From contig CAVUOD010000014.1 of assembly GCA_963743015.1 (NCBI GenBank), forward strand, positions 248,001 to 312,000: 64,000 bases of DNA. The letters run 5' to 3'. Positions 1 to 10,219 of the stretch are shown one piece after another. The stretch comes from CAVSRC01 sp963743015. GTDB taxonomy: Bacteria; Pseudomonadota; Alphaproteobacteria; Rhizobiales; Kaistiaceae. Every line of letters starts with the position of its first letter. The first letter of the stretch is position 1. A program made the position numbers and the translations under genes. Under the pieces are notes generated by a model. The model was not told where the DNA came from, searched no databases, and saw nothing but the letters and a program-made list of their open reading frames with translations.

Positions 1-1
1 C

Positions 2-136
2 GCGATACCGGAGAAGATTCTGGCGGCGGCAGGCCGCCACAAGGTCGATATCATACGCGCTGCAATGAAGCGCGGATTCGTCAATACGCTGATCACCGAC
101 GATGTGACGGCCGAACTCCTTCTCAACAAGACCTAG
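2..136 (+). CDS. Sugar-binding transcriptional regulator, C-terminal fragment (SorC/DeoR-like)
   Basis: Only the last 44 codons lie in the window; the frame is open from the left edge and ends at TAG 134-136. The segment IRAAMKRGFVNTLITDDVTA matches the extreme C-terminus of the sugar-phosphate-sensing domain of SorC/DeoR-type regulators, where an RG-x-(V/I)-N-x-L-(I/V)-T-D stretch is conserved. The next gene starts directly after the stop codon, so it heads or belongs to the same operon as the HAD phosphatase and xylulokinase, and probably regulates polyol or pentose use. The identification rests on this short tail only. Confidence 0.6.
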   Translation, partial: AIPEKILAAAGRHKVDIIRAAMKRGFVNTLITDDVTAELLLNKT

Positions 137-844
137 ATGTCCAGGGAAAGCACAAAAGCTGTCATCTTCGATTTCGATGGCGTTCTGGTGAACAGCGAAA
201 TCATCGCGCTCGCCGAGCTGCGCGACAGGCTTTCCGAAGAGTTCGGCATTCGGCACGACTGGGACGCATTGGTCGATACGTTTCTGGGCGCCACTTTCGA
301 GGACATTCAGGCCTATGTCCAACGTGAGACCGGCAAGCAACCTGAACCGGCTTTCCGCGAAAGCTGGTATGCGCGCCTTTTTGACCACTATTCGCAGGGG
401 CTGACGATCATCACCGGCGCGCTGGAGGTTCTCGACCGGCTCGACGAGCGTTGCATCAAATACTGCGTTGCCTCGGGCGGTTCCTATCGGCGGCTGAACT
501 TCGCTCTGGATGTGACCGGTCTCAGGGATCGGTTCCTCGACCGTGCCTTCAGCGCGGATTCGGTTGCACGGGGAAAGCCGGAACCGGACCTGTTCCTGTT
601 CGCGGCCGAACGGCTTTGCATGAGACCGCAGGACTGCCTTGTCGTCGAAGACGCGGTTGCGGGCGTTTCGGCAGCCACAAAGGGGGGAATCCGTTCGCTC
701 GGATTTGTCGGCGGCGACCACCTGGCGGACCGGCGTGAATTGCACGGCAGCCAGATGCGCGCGGCCGGAGCGATGGCGGTCATCGTCGACCTCCGCGAGA
801 TGTTGCCATTCATCGACGGATCGGCTGCTATAATCGGGACATGA
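137..844 (+). CDS. HAD-superfamily sugar-phosphatase / beta-phosphoglucomutase-like hydrolase
   Basis: A 235-residue cytosolic HAD hydrolase of subfamily IA. Motif I is DFDGVLVNSE near residue 12, with the nucleophile Asp and general-acid Asp; motif II is the Ser in VASGGS; motif III/IV are the Lys in ARGKPEPD and the acidic pair in VVEDAVAGV. A helical cap lies between motifs I and II, typical for phosphatases acting on small sugar phosphates. ATG follows the stop of the upstream regulator with no gap, implying translational coupling. With xylulokinase next, it probably removes phosphate from a polyol or pentose phosphate, but the substrate cannot be read from sequence. Confidence 0.85.
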   Translation: MSRESTKAVIFDFDGVLVNSEIIALAELRDRLSEEFGIRHDWDALVDTFLGATFEDIQAYVQRETGKQPEPAFRESWYARLFDHYSQGLTIITGALEVLDRLDERCIKYCVASGGSYRRLNFALDVTGLRDRFLDRAFSADSVARGKPEPDLFLFAAERLCMRPQDCLVVEDAVAGVSAATKGGIRSLGFVGGDHLADRRELHGSQMRAAGAMAVIVDLREMLPFIDGSAAIIGT

Positions 845-956
845 CGTCTCGCCGGGCCGTGTCAGAGCCAGAACATTGTGACCCGCCGGCAGCGCCCAGC
901 GTGATGCCCTGTCGCCGGTTTTCGGGGCCCCGGGCGGCCGGTCGAGGACTGGGCCG

Positions 957-2396
957 ATGTATTTAGGCCTTGATCTCGGCACCAGCGGCCTGAAGGGCGT
1001 CGCCATCGGCGAAGACCAGGCCGTCGTCGCCACGGCAGCGGCACCGTTGGGTGTTTCGCGGCCGGAAGACGGTTGGTCGGAACAGGAACCAGCCGACTGG
1101 ATCGATGCCGCCGAGCGCGTGCTCGACGAACTCGCTGCGGCAATCCCCATCGCGGAGGTTCGCGGCATCGGCCTGTCGGGTCAGATGCACGGTGCCACGC
1201 CGATCGGCACGGCCGATGCGGTGCTGCGCCCGTCGATCCTGTGGAACGATACGCGCTCGGGACCGGAAGCGGCCGAAATGGACGCGCGCCCACTCTGGCG
1301 CGCCATTTCCGGAAACATCGTCTTCCCCGGTTTCACGGCCCCGAAGCTTGCCTGGATGCGCAATCACGAACCCCGGCTCTTCGAACAAGTCCGCAAGGTT
1401 CTCCTGCCCAAGGACTATCTGCGACTTTGGCTGACGGGAGAGTATGTCAGCGAAATGTCGGACGCTGCCGGCACCTGCTGGCTCGATACCGGCGCACGCG
1501 ACTGGTCGGATACGCTCCTGGCGGATTCGGGGCTGACGCGCGATCACATGCCGCGACTGGTGGAGGGCTCCGAGGTCTCGGCCGTACTGAAGCCCGCGCT
1601 CGCCCGGCGCTGGGGCTTTCGCAAGGACGTGGTGGTGGCCGGGGGCGCCGGCGACAATGCCGCAGCAGCGGCAGGCGCCGGCCTGATCAGGGCCGGCGAA
1701 GGATTCGTCTCGCTGGGCACTTCGGGCGTGCTGTTCGTCGCCAACGACAGCTATGCTCCGGCACCCGAGACAACCGTGCACACCTTCTGCCACGCCCTGC
1801 CCGCGCGCTGGCATCAGATGGGCGTCGTCCTCTCCGCCACCGACGCGCTCAACTGGCTGGCGGCCATGCTCAAGGCCGAGGCGTCGGCGCTGACCGGAGC
1901 GCTCGGCCCGCTGCAACCACCGGGGCGCACGCTGTTCCTGCCCTATCTCGGCGGGGAACGGACGCCTCTCAACGACGCCAGCATCCGCGGTGCCTTTCTC
2001 GGGCTCGAACATGCCACCGACCGCGCCGCTGCCACGCGTGCCGTGCTTGAGGGTGTCGCCTTCGCGTTGCGCGATTGTCAGGAGGCGATTGCGGCGACGG
2101 GAACGAAGATCATCAGCCTGCTCGCGGTTGGCGGCGGCAGCCGCTCCGATTACTGGCTCAAGGTTCTGGCAACCGTTCTCGGTGCAGCAATCGACGTTCC
2201 CGCGGGCGGGGCGTTTGGGACGGCGTTCGGCGCAGCGCGGCTTGGCATGATGGCAGCGACCGGCGGCGGTGCGGAGATCGCGACGCGACCGCCGATCATG
2301 CGAACGGTCTCCCCCGATGCAAGGCTGGCGGACGCCTTCGAACAGAATCACGCGCGCTATGTGCGCGCCCGCAAGGCGCTCGCAGGGGTCAGTTGA
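957..2396 (+). CDS. xylB: Xylulokinase (FGGY family)
   Basis: A 479-residue FGGY carbohydrate kinase that phosphorylates D-xylulose to xylulose 5-phosphate for the pentose phosphate pathway. The N-terminal phosphate-binding loop is GLDLGTSGLKG; the SGQMHGA motif around residue 80 is characteristic of xylulokinases; the catalytic Asp lies in GGAGDNAAAA; the C-terminal domain has the ATP-binding GGGSRSDYW. Length is normal for the family (about 480-500). It lies 112 bp after the HAD gene on the same strand and faces the convergent RND operon with only 23 bp between stop codons. Confidence 0.93.
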   Translation: MYLGLDLGTSGLKGVAIGEDQAVVATAAAPLGVSRPEDGWSEQEPADWIDAAERVLDELAAAIPIAEVRGIGLSGQMHGATPIGTADAVLRPSILWNDTRSGPEAAEMDARPLWRAISGNIVFPGFTAPKLAWMRNHEPRLFEQVRKVLLPKDYLRLWLTGEYVSEMSDAAGTCWLDTGARDWSDTLLADSGLTRDHMPRLVEGSEVSAVLKPALARRWGFRKDVVVAGGAGDNAAAAAGAGLIRAGEGFVSLGTSGVLFVANDSYAPAPETTVHTFCHALPARWHQMGVVLSATDALNWLAAMLKAEASALTGALGPLQPPGRTLFLPYLGGERTPLNDASIRGAFLGLEHATDRAAATRAVLEGVAFALRDCQEAIAATGTKIISLLAVGGGSRSDYWLKVLATVLGAAIDVPAGGAFGTAFGAARLGMMAATGGGAEIATRPPIMRTVSPDARLADAFEQNHARYVRARKALAGVS

Positions 2397-2419
2397 TAGC
2401 GCCGGCCATTGCCGGCCGC

Positions 2420-5400
2420 TCAGGCTTTGCCTCCGGCGAGCGCCGCGGGGCGTCGGTCCGTCTCCGGCGGTTGCGAACGCACCAGCCCGAGGTCGGCGAG
2501 GATCAGGAACATTGCCGGCGTGACGAAGAGCGACAGAACCGTGGCGCTGGTCAGGCCGAAAGCTAGGCTGGCAACGATGGGGCGCAGAAACTGCGCCTGC
2601 GTGCTCGGCTCGAACAGAAGCGGGCCGAGCCCGACGACCGTCGTCAGCGACGTCAGTACAATCGCACGGAACCTGTCCCGCACTGCCTCGATGGCCGCCT
2701 GTTCCAGGTCGGCGCCGGCGGCGTGCTTGTCCTTAATGAAGCCGACAAGAAGAATCGAACCGTTCACCACCACGCCGGCCAGCGTGGCGAGACCGACGAG
2801 ACTGGGGAGCGAGATCTGCAGGCCAAGGGCCATGTGCCCCCAGATCACGCCGACCAGCGACAGCGGGATCGCGGCGAAGACGACCACCGGCTGAACGAAG
2901 CTGCGGAACAGAAAAGCGAGGATGAAATAGACGCCGATCAGCCCGACGAGGAGGTTGCGGGCGAGCGAGGAGCCGGTGGTCGCCGTATCCTTGGCCTCGC
3001 CGACGATGGTGATGTTCACGTCTGGCCGTTTGTCATGTAACTGCGACACGAAATCGCTCTTGAGCGCCGCCATCAGCTCGCGGGCGTTGGCGATGCCGGG
3101 ATTGATCGAGCCCTGCACGGAAACGGTGCGCTGGCCGTCGATGCGCTGCACGGAGGCATAGCCGCGGCTCTCGCTGATATCGGCGACGGCCGAGAGCGGG
3201 ATCAGGGCGCCGTCCGGCCCGGAGATGTTGATCGCCGCCAGATCGGCAGCCGACTGGCGGTCCTCTCCGGTCAGACGGGCGACGATGTCGAGGCCGCCGA
3301 GATCGTCACGCACCTGAAGCCCGGTATCGCCGCGGAAGGCAGAACGCAGTTGCGTCGCGATCGACTGCGCGCTGACGCCGAGGGCGGTTGCCGCAGCCGG
3401 CCTGACCCTCACAAGGAATTCCGGCTTGCCGGGCTGCAGATCGTAGGTGACGTCGCGGACGCCGGCAAAGCCGCGGAAGAACTTGCGCATCTCCCTGGCG
3501 GTCGCTTCGAGGGACTTGAGGTCCGGTCCCTGCAAGCGCACGTCGATGGGCTTGCCGCCGGCGCCACGCTCCTTGTCGGTGATGCGGAAAGCCGCCATGT
3601 CGGGCAGCGGGCCGGTCAACTTCTTCCAGGTATCGAGGATCTCGGTCACCGAGGTGGTGCGGACGCCGGCCGGCAGCAGCTTGGCGCTGACGGTGGCCAT
3701 GTGCGGGCCGACCTCGGGCGAATCGGCATTGGTGCCGTAGGAAATCGTGTAGCTCTGCACCAGCGGCTGGCCGCCGGGCTGGGCCGGCGAGAGATCGGCG
3801 TTCATCTTGTCCAGGGCCGCCACGACCTTCTTCACCCGCTGCTCGGTGCGGGCGAGCGGCGAGCCCTGGACCAGCAGGAGGCGCGCCTCGACCGTGTCGC
3901 TCTCCAGCGACGGGAAGCTCTGATACTTGATGAAGCCGCCGGTAAAGGGGGCGATGGACAGCATCACCAGGAAGGCCGCAATGCCGAGCGTCAGGTAGCG
4001 GAAACGCAAGGCGAGCTCGGCGAACGGCACCACCACCCGGTCGCGCAGCCAGTCGAAGCCGCCGTTCACGGCGCGGCCGACACGACCGGGCGTCAGATCC
4101 CGGTCGAGCGAATGCAGCATGTGGTGGGGCAGGATCAGGAAGGCTTCGATCAGGCTCACCACCAGGGTGATGACCAGTACGATGGGGATGTATTTCAGCA
4201 CCGCCCCGATATTGCCGGTCATGAAGCTCAAGGGGCCGACGATCATCACCGTGGTCAGGAAGGAGGCGATGACGCCGGGCGCCACCTCCCTCACCCCGTT
4301 CACGGCCGCGTCCATGGCGCTCTCGCCGGCATGGCGACGACGGACGATGTTCTCCGAGATGACGATGGCGTCGTCCATCAGCAGGCCGACGGCGACGAGC
4401 AGCGCCACCATGGTCATCATGTTGATGGTGTAGCCGAAGAGCTGCATGGCGAAGACTGCGCCGAGGAACGAGACCGGCAGGCCCATCGCCACCCAGAACG
4501 ACACGCGCAGCCCGAAGAAGAGCCACATGACGATCAGAACCAGGGCCAGGCCCTCGAGGCCGTTGACGGCGATGATGCGCAACCGGTCGCGGATGTTCGT
4601 CGTCGAATCCTGCGAGATCGCCAGCGTGATGTTGCCGGGCGCTTGCGTCTGGGCCGCGGCCATCTGGCGCTGAAGCGCCGCCATGACCTTGAGGGCGTCC
4701 TGGGTCTGGGTCTTGTTGACGGCGACGATCGCCGCCCGCTTGCCGTTGAAATAGGCGGCCTGGGCGGGGTCGGAGAAGGCGGTCGTGATGGTCGCGATGT
4801 CGCCGAGCAATACCTCGCCGCCGCTCGTCGAGCCGCTCACCGGAATGCCGGCGAGTTCCGCCGGGGTGCGCCGCTCGCCCAGAAAGCGGATCGCGGTATC
4901 GCCCTCGGGCCCTTCCATCGTGCCGGCCGGCATGTCGATCGACTGCCTGGCGAGCGCAGCGGCGACATCGCCGATTGTCAGCCCGAAGCGCTGCAGCGCG
5001 ACGGCCGGCACGTCGATCGAAATCTCGCGGTCGGAAAAGCCGCCAACGTCCACCTGCGAGATCGCGGGATCCGCCTTCAGGCGTTCGGTCAAGGCATCGG
5101 CATAGGCGAGCAGTACCGCCGGGTCCTCAGGGCCGGTGACCGCAACGGAGGCGACAGTCGCTACCCGCTCGACCACCCTGATCACCGGGTCCTCGGCCTT
5201 GTCGGGTTAGGTGGTCACGCCCTTGACCGCGGCCGCCACGTCGCCGGCGAAACGGCTCATGTCAGCCCCTTCGACGATCTCGGCGGTGACGATGGCCATG
5301 CTGTCGCGGGCCAGACAGGTGAGTTCCGCCAGATTGTCGACGGCGCGGATCGGGTCCTCGACCTCGCGGCAGATGCCGGCCTCGACCTCCGCCGGCGTGG

Positions 5401-5554
5401 CGCCCGGATAGGCAATGCGCACCTCGACCAGCGTCGGCGCCACCAACGGGAAGGTGTCGCGCTGCAGGCTCGGTGCCGCCACCAGTCCCAGCACGATGAA
5501 GGCCAGCATGAGGATATTGGCCGCCGTCGGATGGGCGGCAAAGAGCCGGATCAT
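2420..5554 (-). pseudogene. RND efflux pump inner-membrane transporter (AcrB/HAE family), interrupted by in-frame TAA
   Basis: Read through, this frame encodes about 1044 residues of an AcrB-type proton-driven drug/metal exporter, normal for the HAE family. The N-terminus has TM1 (ANILMLAFIVLGL); TM4 carries the proton-relay pair in GLLMDDAIVISEN; periplasmic porter loops and the second half follow with TM segments to the C-terminus. Codon 116 is TAA (bases 5207-5209), inside the first porter loop just before PDKAEDPV; the frame continues unchanged on both sides. This is a nonsense change, not a frameshift. Downstream translation could in principle restart, but that product would lack TM1. 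Its start overlaps the stop of the HlyD adaptor gene by 4 bases (ATGA). Confidence 0.88.
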
Positions 5555-6924
5555 TTCGCCGTCTCCGAGCCGGGCGCCTTCCTGGAGCCGCCTGCCGCCT
5601 TGTCAGCGCCGCCCGACGCCTTCTGCCCGCCGGAGCCTCCATTGGCGCCGCCGCCTGCCAGCTTGGCAACGCGTGCAGCCGTCGCCTTGTCCTCGATCGG
5701 CTTGACGCTCATGCCGGGCACGGCAATGGCCGGGTCGGTGACGACCAGCTTGTCGCCTGCGGAAAGGCCCTTCTCGACCACCGACACGCCATCGACCGTG
5801 TAGCCCACGGTGACCGGACGCTTTTCGAGAGTGTTGTCGGCGGTTGCGACCAGCGCCACACCGTCCCGCACCGCCTCCTGCGGCACCACCAGCGCCTCGC
5901 GCGGCGGCGCGCTGAGGACGACCTCGACGAAGGTGTTGCGGCGCAGCGGCGGCCGCGAGCCGACCTGGGCCTGGGCAAGCGGATCTTCCACCCGTACGAC
6001 CAGCGGCGTGCTCTGGGTGCGGGCATCGATCGCCTCGCTCGCCCGCACCACCTTGGCCTCCCAGGTCACGGTGTGGTCGGATGCCGGCAGCCGCACCTTG
6101 GCCTTGAGGTCGGTGAGCTTGCCGCTCGGCAGCATGCGTACCAGCGGCCCAACCTGGCCGATGGGAAACTGCGCCGCGATCTCCACCGCTTCGGTGCCTT
6201 CGGCGGTGATCATCACCTGGCCGCGGCTGACCACCTGACCGAGTTCGGCAGCGACATCGGTAAGGCGGATGTCGTAGGGAGCAAGAACGGAGGTGAATTC
6301 CAGGCTGCGCGCGGCGGTGGCACGTTGCGCCTGGAGCACCTTGCGTTCGGCGCTGTTGAGCGCCAGCTGGTTCTGCACATCGACCACCTTGGCGCGCGCC
6401 GCCAGCTCCTGGCGGCGCGACTGATCGAGCGCCGCCTGGGTCGAGACGCCCCGGCTGGTGAGGTCCTGCTGGCGCTTCAGCTCGGCCTGGCTGAGCACGA
6501 GGTCGGCCTGGGCGATCTCGAGGCTGGCGGCCAGGGTCTCGTCCTTCACCTGGAGCGCGGCGAGCTGGGTATCGGTCTGGGCCAGGGACAGATTCAGATC
6601 GGTGTCGTCGAGCCGCAGCAGCTCGGTGCCGGCAGAGACGGTCTCGCCGGCGGCGAGCCGGTCGGCGGTCATCACCACCGCGCCGTCGATGCGGGCGACG
6701 GCGCGCCACGTGCGGGCCGGCTCGGCCGTGCCATGCCCGACCACCCGCGGCTTGATCTGCATCGGCGCGAGGGTCATGACCCGCACCGGCGTCGGCTGCG
6801 GGGTCTTTTCCTTGGCGCTGGGAAGCTGCTTCAGCTCTGCGGAATACGCGATTGCCAGGGCACCGAGTGCGACAGGAACCGCCACGGCCACGATCCGCAT
6901 GAAGACGCGCAAAGCTCCCGACAT
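5551..6924 (-). CDS. RND efflux periplasmic adaptor subunit (HlyD/MFP family)
   Basis: A 457-residue membrane fusion protein. An N-terminal membrane anchor (VAVPVALGALAIAY) is followed by a lipoyl/barrel-sandwich half-motif, a coiled-coil alpha-hairpin rich in Leu/Ala/Gln around residues 120-190, the second lipoyl half and beta-barrel domains; the tail (about 40 residues) is low-complexity Gly/Ala/Lys. It should bridge the inner-membrane RND pump to an outer-membrane channel not encoded here. It is the first gene of the two-gene operon and overlaps the pump gene by 4 bases. The perfect palindrome about 80-100 bp upstream is the likely operator. Confidence 0.9.
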   Translation of the reverse strand: MSGALRVFMRIVAVAVPVALGALAIAYSAELKQLPSAKEKTPQPTPVRVMTLAPMQIKPRVVGHGTAEPARTWRAVARIDGAVVMTADRLAAGETVSAGTELLRLDDTDLNLSLAQTDTQLAALQVKDETLAASLEIAQADLVLSQAELKRQQDLTSRGVSTQAALDQSRRQELAARAKVVDVQNQLALNSAERKVLQAQRATAARSLEFTSVLAPYDIRLTDVAAELGQVVSRGQVMITAEGTEAVEIAAQFPIGQVGPLVRMLPSGKLTDLKAKVRLPASDHTVTWEAKVVRASEAIDARTQSTPLVVRVEDPLAQAQVGSRPPLRRNTFVEVVLSAPPREALVVPQEAVRDGVALVATADNTLEKRPVTVGYTVDGVSVVEKGLSAGDKLVVTDPAIAVPGMSVKPIEDKATAARVAKLAGGGANGGSGGQKASGGADKAAGGSRKAPGSETAK

Positions 6925-7004
6925 CGTTTTCTCCCGCCTCGACCGTGAACCCCCATGGAGCCGGATTCGTCACGGCATAGTCTGGTCACAGCATAATTAC
7001 GGCT

Positions 7005-7026
7005 TACATGCAAATTCTTGCATGTA
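7005..7026. promoter_or_regulatory. Perfect palindrome, probable operator of the RND efflux operon
   Basis: TACATGCAA, a 4-base spacer, then TTGCATGTA: 9-base arms matching perfectly. It lies 81-102 bp before the HlyD start codon in AT-rich sequence. TetR-family repressors of RND operons commonly use such palindromes, but no regulator gene is adjacent, so the cognate protein is unknown. Confidence 0.6.
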
Positions 7027-7172
7027 TAATTCCGACACGTCGTCCGGTCGGTGGACCTACGCGATGCGCGATGCGCCTGTCTGTCGCAGGTGTGACGCGC
7101 CTGGGCGGCCAAAGCGCGGACCGCTGGCTGCGCGAGGAGCCGGCCTGCCGGCGGCACCGCTATCATTCAAAC

Positions 7173-7208
7173 ATCGAGCCCATCCCCGGTCGCGGGGATG
7201 GGCTCGAT
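7173..7208 (-). terminator. Stem-loop after cydX, probable terminator of the cyd operon
   Basis: A perfect 16-base stem (arm ATCGAGCCCATCCCCG at 7173-7188, tetraloop gtcg, arm 7193-7208) begins 40 bases after the cydX stop codon on the minus strand. Only a short T-rich stretch follows, so termination may be weak or the hairpin may protect the mRNA 3' end. Confidence 0.7.
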
Positions 7209-7248
7209 CCAGTCCTTGCTCACTGATGCAGGCGTCTGCCGACCTGCG

Positions 7249-7368
7249 TCAGGACCTGTCGTCGATTCCCTCGTATCTCCGGTCGTCCTGCATCTCAAGC
7301 CACATGGCGTTGACGACGGCGAAGATGGCCGCGAGCGGCAATCCGAGGATCCAGGCAAAATACCACAT
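7249..7368 (-). CDS. cydX: Cytochrome bd oxidase small subunit CydX
   Basis: A 39-residue single-pass membrane protein found by reading the minus strand after cydB. It begins MWYFAWILGLPLAA, the signature of CydX, continues with a hydrophobic helix to about residue 24, and ends with a charged Asp/Arg tail. Family knowledge: CydX sits beside CydA and stabilises the haems of cytochrome bd. It starts 15 bp after the cydB stop, with AGGGATATTCTC just upstream as a moderate ribosome-binding region, and is the last gene of the operon. Confidence 0.92.
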   Translation of the reverse strand: MWYFAWILGLPLAAIFAVVNAMWLEMQDDRRYEGIDDRS

Positions 7369-7383
7369 GAGAATATCCCTTCC

Positions 7384-8536
7384 TCAGTAGACCACGTCGC
7401 TGCTCTCGGTGACTTCCTTCTCCGTCACCTTGCCCCACAGCACCTTATAGACCCAGGTGGTGTAGGCGAGGATGATCGGAACGAAGATCACCGCACAGAC
7501 CAGCATGATGAACAGCGTCTGATGCGAGGACGATGCATCCCAGACCGTCAGCGAGGAATTGGGATCGATCGACGACGGCAGAATGAACGGGAACATGGTG
7601 AGGCCAACCGACGCGATGATCCCGATGATCGCCAGAACTCGAGAACAACAGGGTCGGGACCTCGCGCTTGCCCTTGAAGCCGAGATAGGCGAGCGCCGCC
7701 CCGACAAAGCCGAGGATCGGGGCGATCACGATCCACGGACGGGCGCCATAGGCGGCCATCCACGATCCCTGACGTGCAACCTCGGTCAACAGGGGGTTGG
7801 ACGGGCCATTGGCCGGCACGGCGGACGTAAACGCGTAGGCGCTGATGCCCATGGCCAGCCACACACCGGCAAGCGCATAGGCGACGATCGTCACCAAGGC
7901 AGCCCAGGCTCCGATCGTGCGTGCCCGCTCTTGCACCGAGCCCTCGCTCTTGAGGTTGAGCCAGGAGGCACCGTGCATGACGATCATCGACAGCGACACG
8001 ATGCCGGCGAGCAGCGCAAACGGGTTGAGCAGGCCGAAGAACGTGCCGTTGTAGTCGACCATCAGATCGCTGTTGAGCTGGAAGGGCACGCCCTGAAGGA
8101 CATTGCCCATGGCCACGCCGAAGATCAGCGCCGGTACCGCGCCGCCGACGAACAGCGCCCAGTCCCACGCATTGCGCCAGGTGGCGCTGTCGCGCTTGGA
8201 GCGGTACTTGAAGCCGACCGGTCTGAGGATGAGCGCGGCCAGAATCACGAACATCGCCAGATAGAAGCCCGAGAAGCTGACGGCATAGAGCGGCGGCCAG
8301 GCGGCGAAGATGGCACCGCCGCCGAGGATGAACCACACCTGGTTGCCTTCCCAGACCGGGCCGACGGTGTTGATCGCCACGCGCCGCTCCGCGTCGGTCT
8401 TGCCAACGAAGGGAATGAGCGCGCCCACCCCCATGTCGAAGCCGTCGGTCAGCGCGAAGCCGGTGAGAAGCACACCGAGCAGCAACCACCAGATGACCCG
8501 CAGGACATCGAATCCAATCAGTTCGAAGAGGATCAT
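7384..8536 (-). pseudogene. cydB: Cytochrome bd ubiquinol oxidase subunit II (frameshifted as sequenced)
   Basis: About 384 residues of CydB, the second integral membrane subunit of the bd-type quinol oxidase. The N-terminus (DVLRVIWWLLLGVLLTGFAL) and GFDMGVG, the conserved GPVWEGNQVWF stretch and repeated TM helices are intact. Around base 7637 the frame shifts by one: the sequence reads to KREVPTLLFS in one frame and resumes as LAIIGIIASVGLTMFPF in the next. Total length is 3n+1; removing one base of the aa pair at about 7633-7634 (plus strand) joins the frames. The C-terminus (YTTWVYKVLWGKV) is normal. It starts 5 bp after cydA. Confidence 0.92.
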
Positions 8537-8541
8537 TGTCG

Positions 8542-10137
8542 TTACTCCGCGGGCTGGAGTTCGCCGCCGGTCGCACTCAGGCGGTTGTGGTGGTTCTTCA
8601 TCCACTCGTCGGTCTCGCCGACATCGATGTAGGGACCCTTGCGGATGTATTTGAACATCAGCCCCATCTCGATGATGAACAGGATCGAATAGAAGGCGAC
8701 AAAGCCGGCAAGCGTGATGAGCAGATCGAGCACCGACAGATGCGATACGGCTATGGCCGTCGGCAGCACGCCGTCCACCACCCAGGGCTGGCGCCCATAC
8801 TCGGCGACGAACCAGCCGAGTTCGGCCGCGATCCACGGCGTCGGAACGATGATCACCGCGAACCACAGGGCCGCCCGCGAGAAGCGCATGCCCTTGAACG
8901 ACGCCTGGTAGAAGAACCAGCCGAGCACGGCGATGAAGGCGAAGCCGAGGCCCACCATGATGCGGAAGGCCCAGAAGAGCGGCCAGACGGTCGGGATGGT
9001 GTCGTTGGCCGCCTTGACGATGTCCGCATCAGTCGCCTGCAGCGGATCGGCAACATAGCGCTTGAGCAAAAGCGCGAAGCCAAGATCGGCGGAGTGATCC
9101 TCGAAGGCGGTCTTCACATCCGGCGTCTCGGCGCCCTTGGCCGCGCGAATCTTGATCAGCGCGTCATAGGCAATGAGGCCGGAGCGGATACGCTCCTCCG
9201 CCTTCTTCTCCAGTTGATCGATACCGGGAATCTGGGTGGTCAGCGAGCGGGTGCCAATCAGCCCCATGAGCCAGGGTATCTTGACGGCATAGTGCGTCTC
9301 CCGCGCGTTCTGATCGGGGATGCCGAAGAGGGTGAAGGGAGCCGGCGCCGCCTCGGTCTGCCACATGCTTTCGATGGCGGCGAGCTTCATCTTCTGGTTA
9401 AGCGTGACGTCGTAACCGGATTCGTCGCCGAGCAGGACGACGGAGAGGGCCGAGGCGAGGCCGAAGCTGGCGGCGACCGCGAGCGAGCGGCGGGCGAGCT
9501 CGATATGCCGCCCTTTCAGCATGTACCAGGCGGAAACGCCGAGGACGAAGACCGACGCCGTGACGTAGCCGGCGGAAACGGTGTGCACGAACTTCGCCTG
9601 CGCCACCGAGTTGAAGAGCACGTCGAAGAACGACGACATCTCCATGCGCATGGTGATCGGGTTGAACGTCGCGCCGACCGGGTTCTGCATCCAGCCATTG
9701 GCGATCAGGATCCACAGGGCCGAGAAGTTCGACCCGATGGCAACCATCCAGGCGACGACGAGGTGGGCGCGCTTGGACAACCGGTCCCAGCCGAAGAAGA
9801 AGAGGCCGACGAAGGTCGCTTCGAGGAAGAAGGCCATGAGGCCTTCGATCGCCAGCGGCGCGCCGAAAATGTCGCCGACATAGTGGCTGTAGTAGCTCCA
9901 GTTCATGCCGAACTGGAACTCCATGGTGATGCCGGTCGCCACGCCGAGAACGAAATTGATTCCGAAGAGCGTGCCCCAGAATTTCGTCATCTGACGCCAG
10001 ATCGGGCGGTCGGTCATCACATAGACCGTCTCCATGATCGCAACGATGACGGAGAGCCCGAGCGTCAGCGGAACGAAAAGGAAATGATAAAGCGCTGTCA
10101 TTGCGAACTGCAATCGCGACAGCTCGACAATATCCAT
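8542..10137 (-). CDS. cydA: Cytochrome bd ubiquinol oxidase subunit I
   Basis: A 531-residue integral membrane subunit that oxidises ubiquinol and reduces O2 at the b595/d haem pair. His18 in ALYHFLFVPL, the His in AKFVHTVSAGYV and the conserved Q-loop/GRQPW region match the haem-ligand and quinol segments of CydA; length is normal. It is the fourth gene of the minus-strand cydDCABX run and is preceded by a separate 128-bp region containing a FixK/FNR box, so cydABX can probably be transcribed from its own low-oxygen promoter. High-affinity bd oxidases support growth at low O2 and resist sulfide, relevant because the sHdr sulfur locus lies next door. Confidence 0.96.
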   Translation of the reverse strand: MDIVELSRLQFAMTALYHFLFVPLTLGLSVIVAIMETVYVMTDRPIWRQMTKFWGTLFGINFVLGVATGITMEFQFGMNWSYYSHYVGDIFGAPLAIEGLMAFFLEATFVGLFFFGWDRLSKRAHLVVAWMVAIGSNFSALWILIANGWMQNPVGATFNPITMRMEMSSFFDVLFNSVAQAKFVHTVSAGYVTASVFVLGVSAWYMLKGRHIELARRSLAVAASFGLASALSVVLLGDESGYDVTLNQKMKLAAIESMWQTEAAPAPFTLFGIPDQNARETHYAVKIPWLMGLIGTRSLTTQIPGIDQLEKKAEERIRSGLIAYDALIKIRAAKGAETPDVKTAFEDHSADLGFALLLKRYVADPLQATDADIVKAANDTIPTVWPLFWAFRIMVGLGFAFIAVLGWFFYQASFKGMRFSRAALWFAVIIVPTPWIAAELGWFVAEYGRQPWVVDGVLPTAIAVSHLSVLDLLITLAGFVAFYSILFIIEMGLMFKYIRKGPYIDVGETDEWMKNHHNRLSATGGELQPAE

Positions 10138-10219
10138 GGCCGTTGCCCCCTTCTTTCAATCGGTATCGGCGTTTCGCTGCATAAGAAGTTTTGAATATGG
10201 TCGCACGCCAAAACCGTAT

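Larger units (their letters stand above)
6925..7248. other. Intergenic region between RND operon and cyd locus
   Basis: This 324-bp gap has no convincing gene. It holds two structured elements, annotated separately: a palindromic operator near the RND operon and a strong stem-loop after cydX. The AT-rich stretch at about 6990-7030 stands out in this GC-rich sequence and probably carries the minus-strand promoter of the efflux operon. Nothing else recognisable lies between 7030 and 7170. Confidence 0.6.

Noticed and set aside
3350..5803. An 817-codon plus-strand open frame opposite the RND pump
   Set aside because: Antisense shadow; the minus strand reads as an AcrB-type transporter apart from one stop codon.
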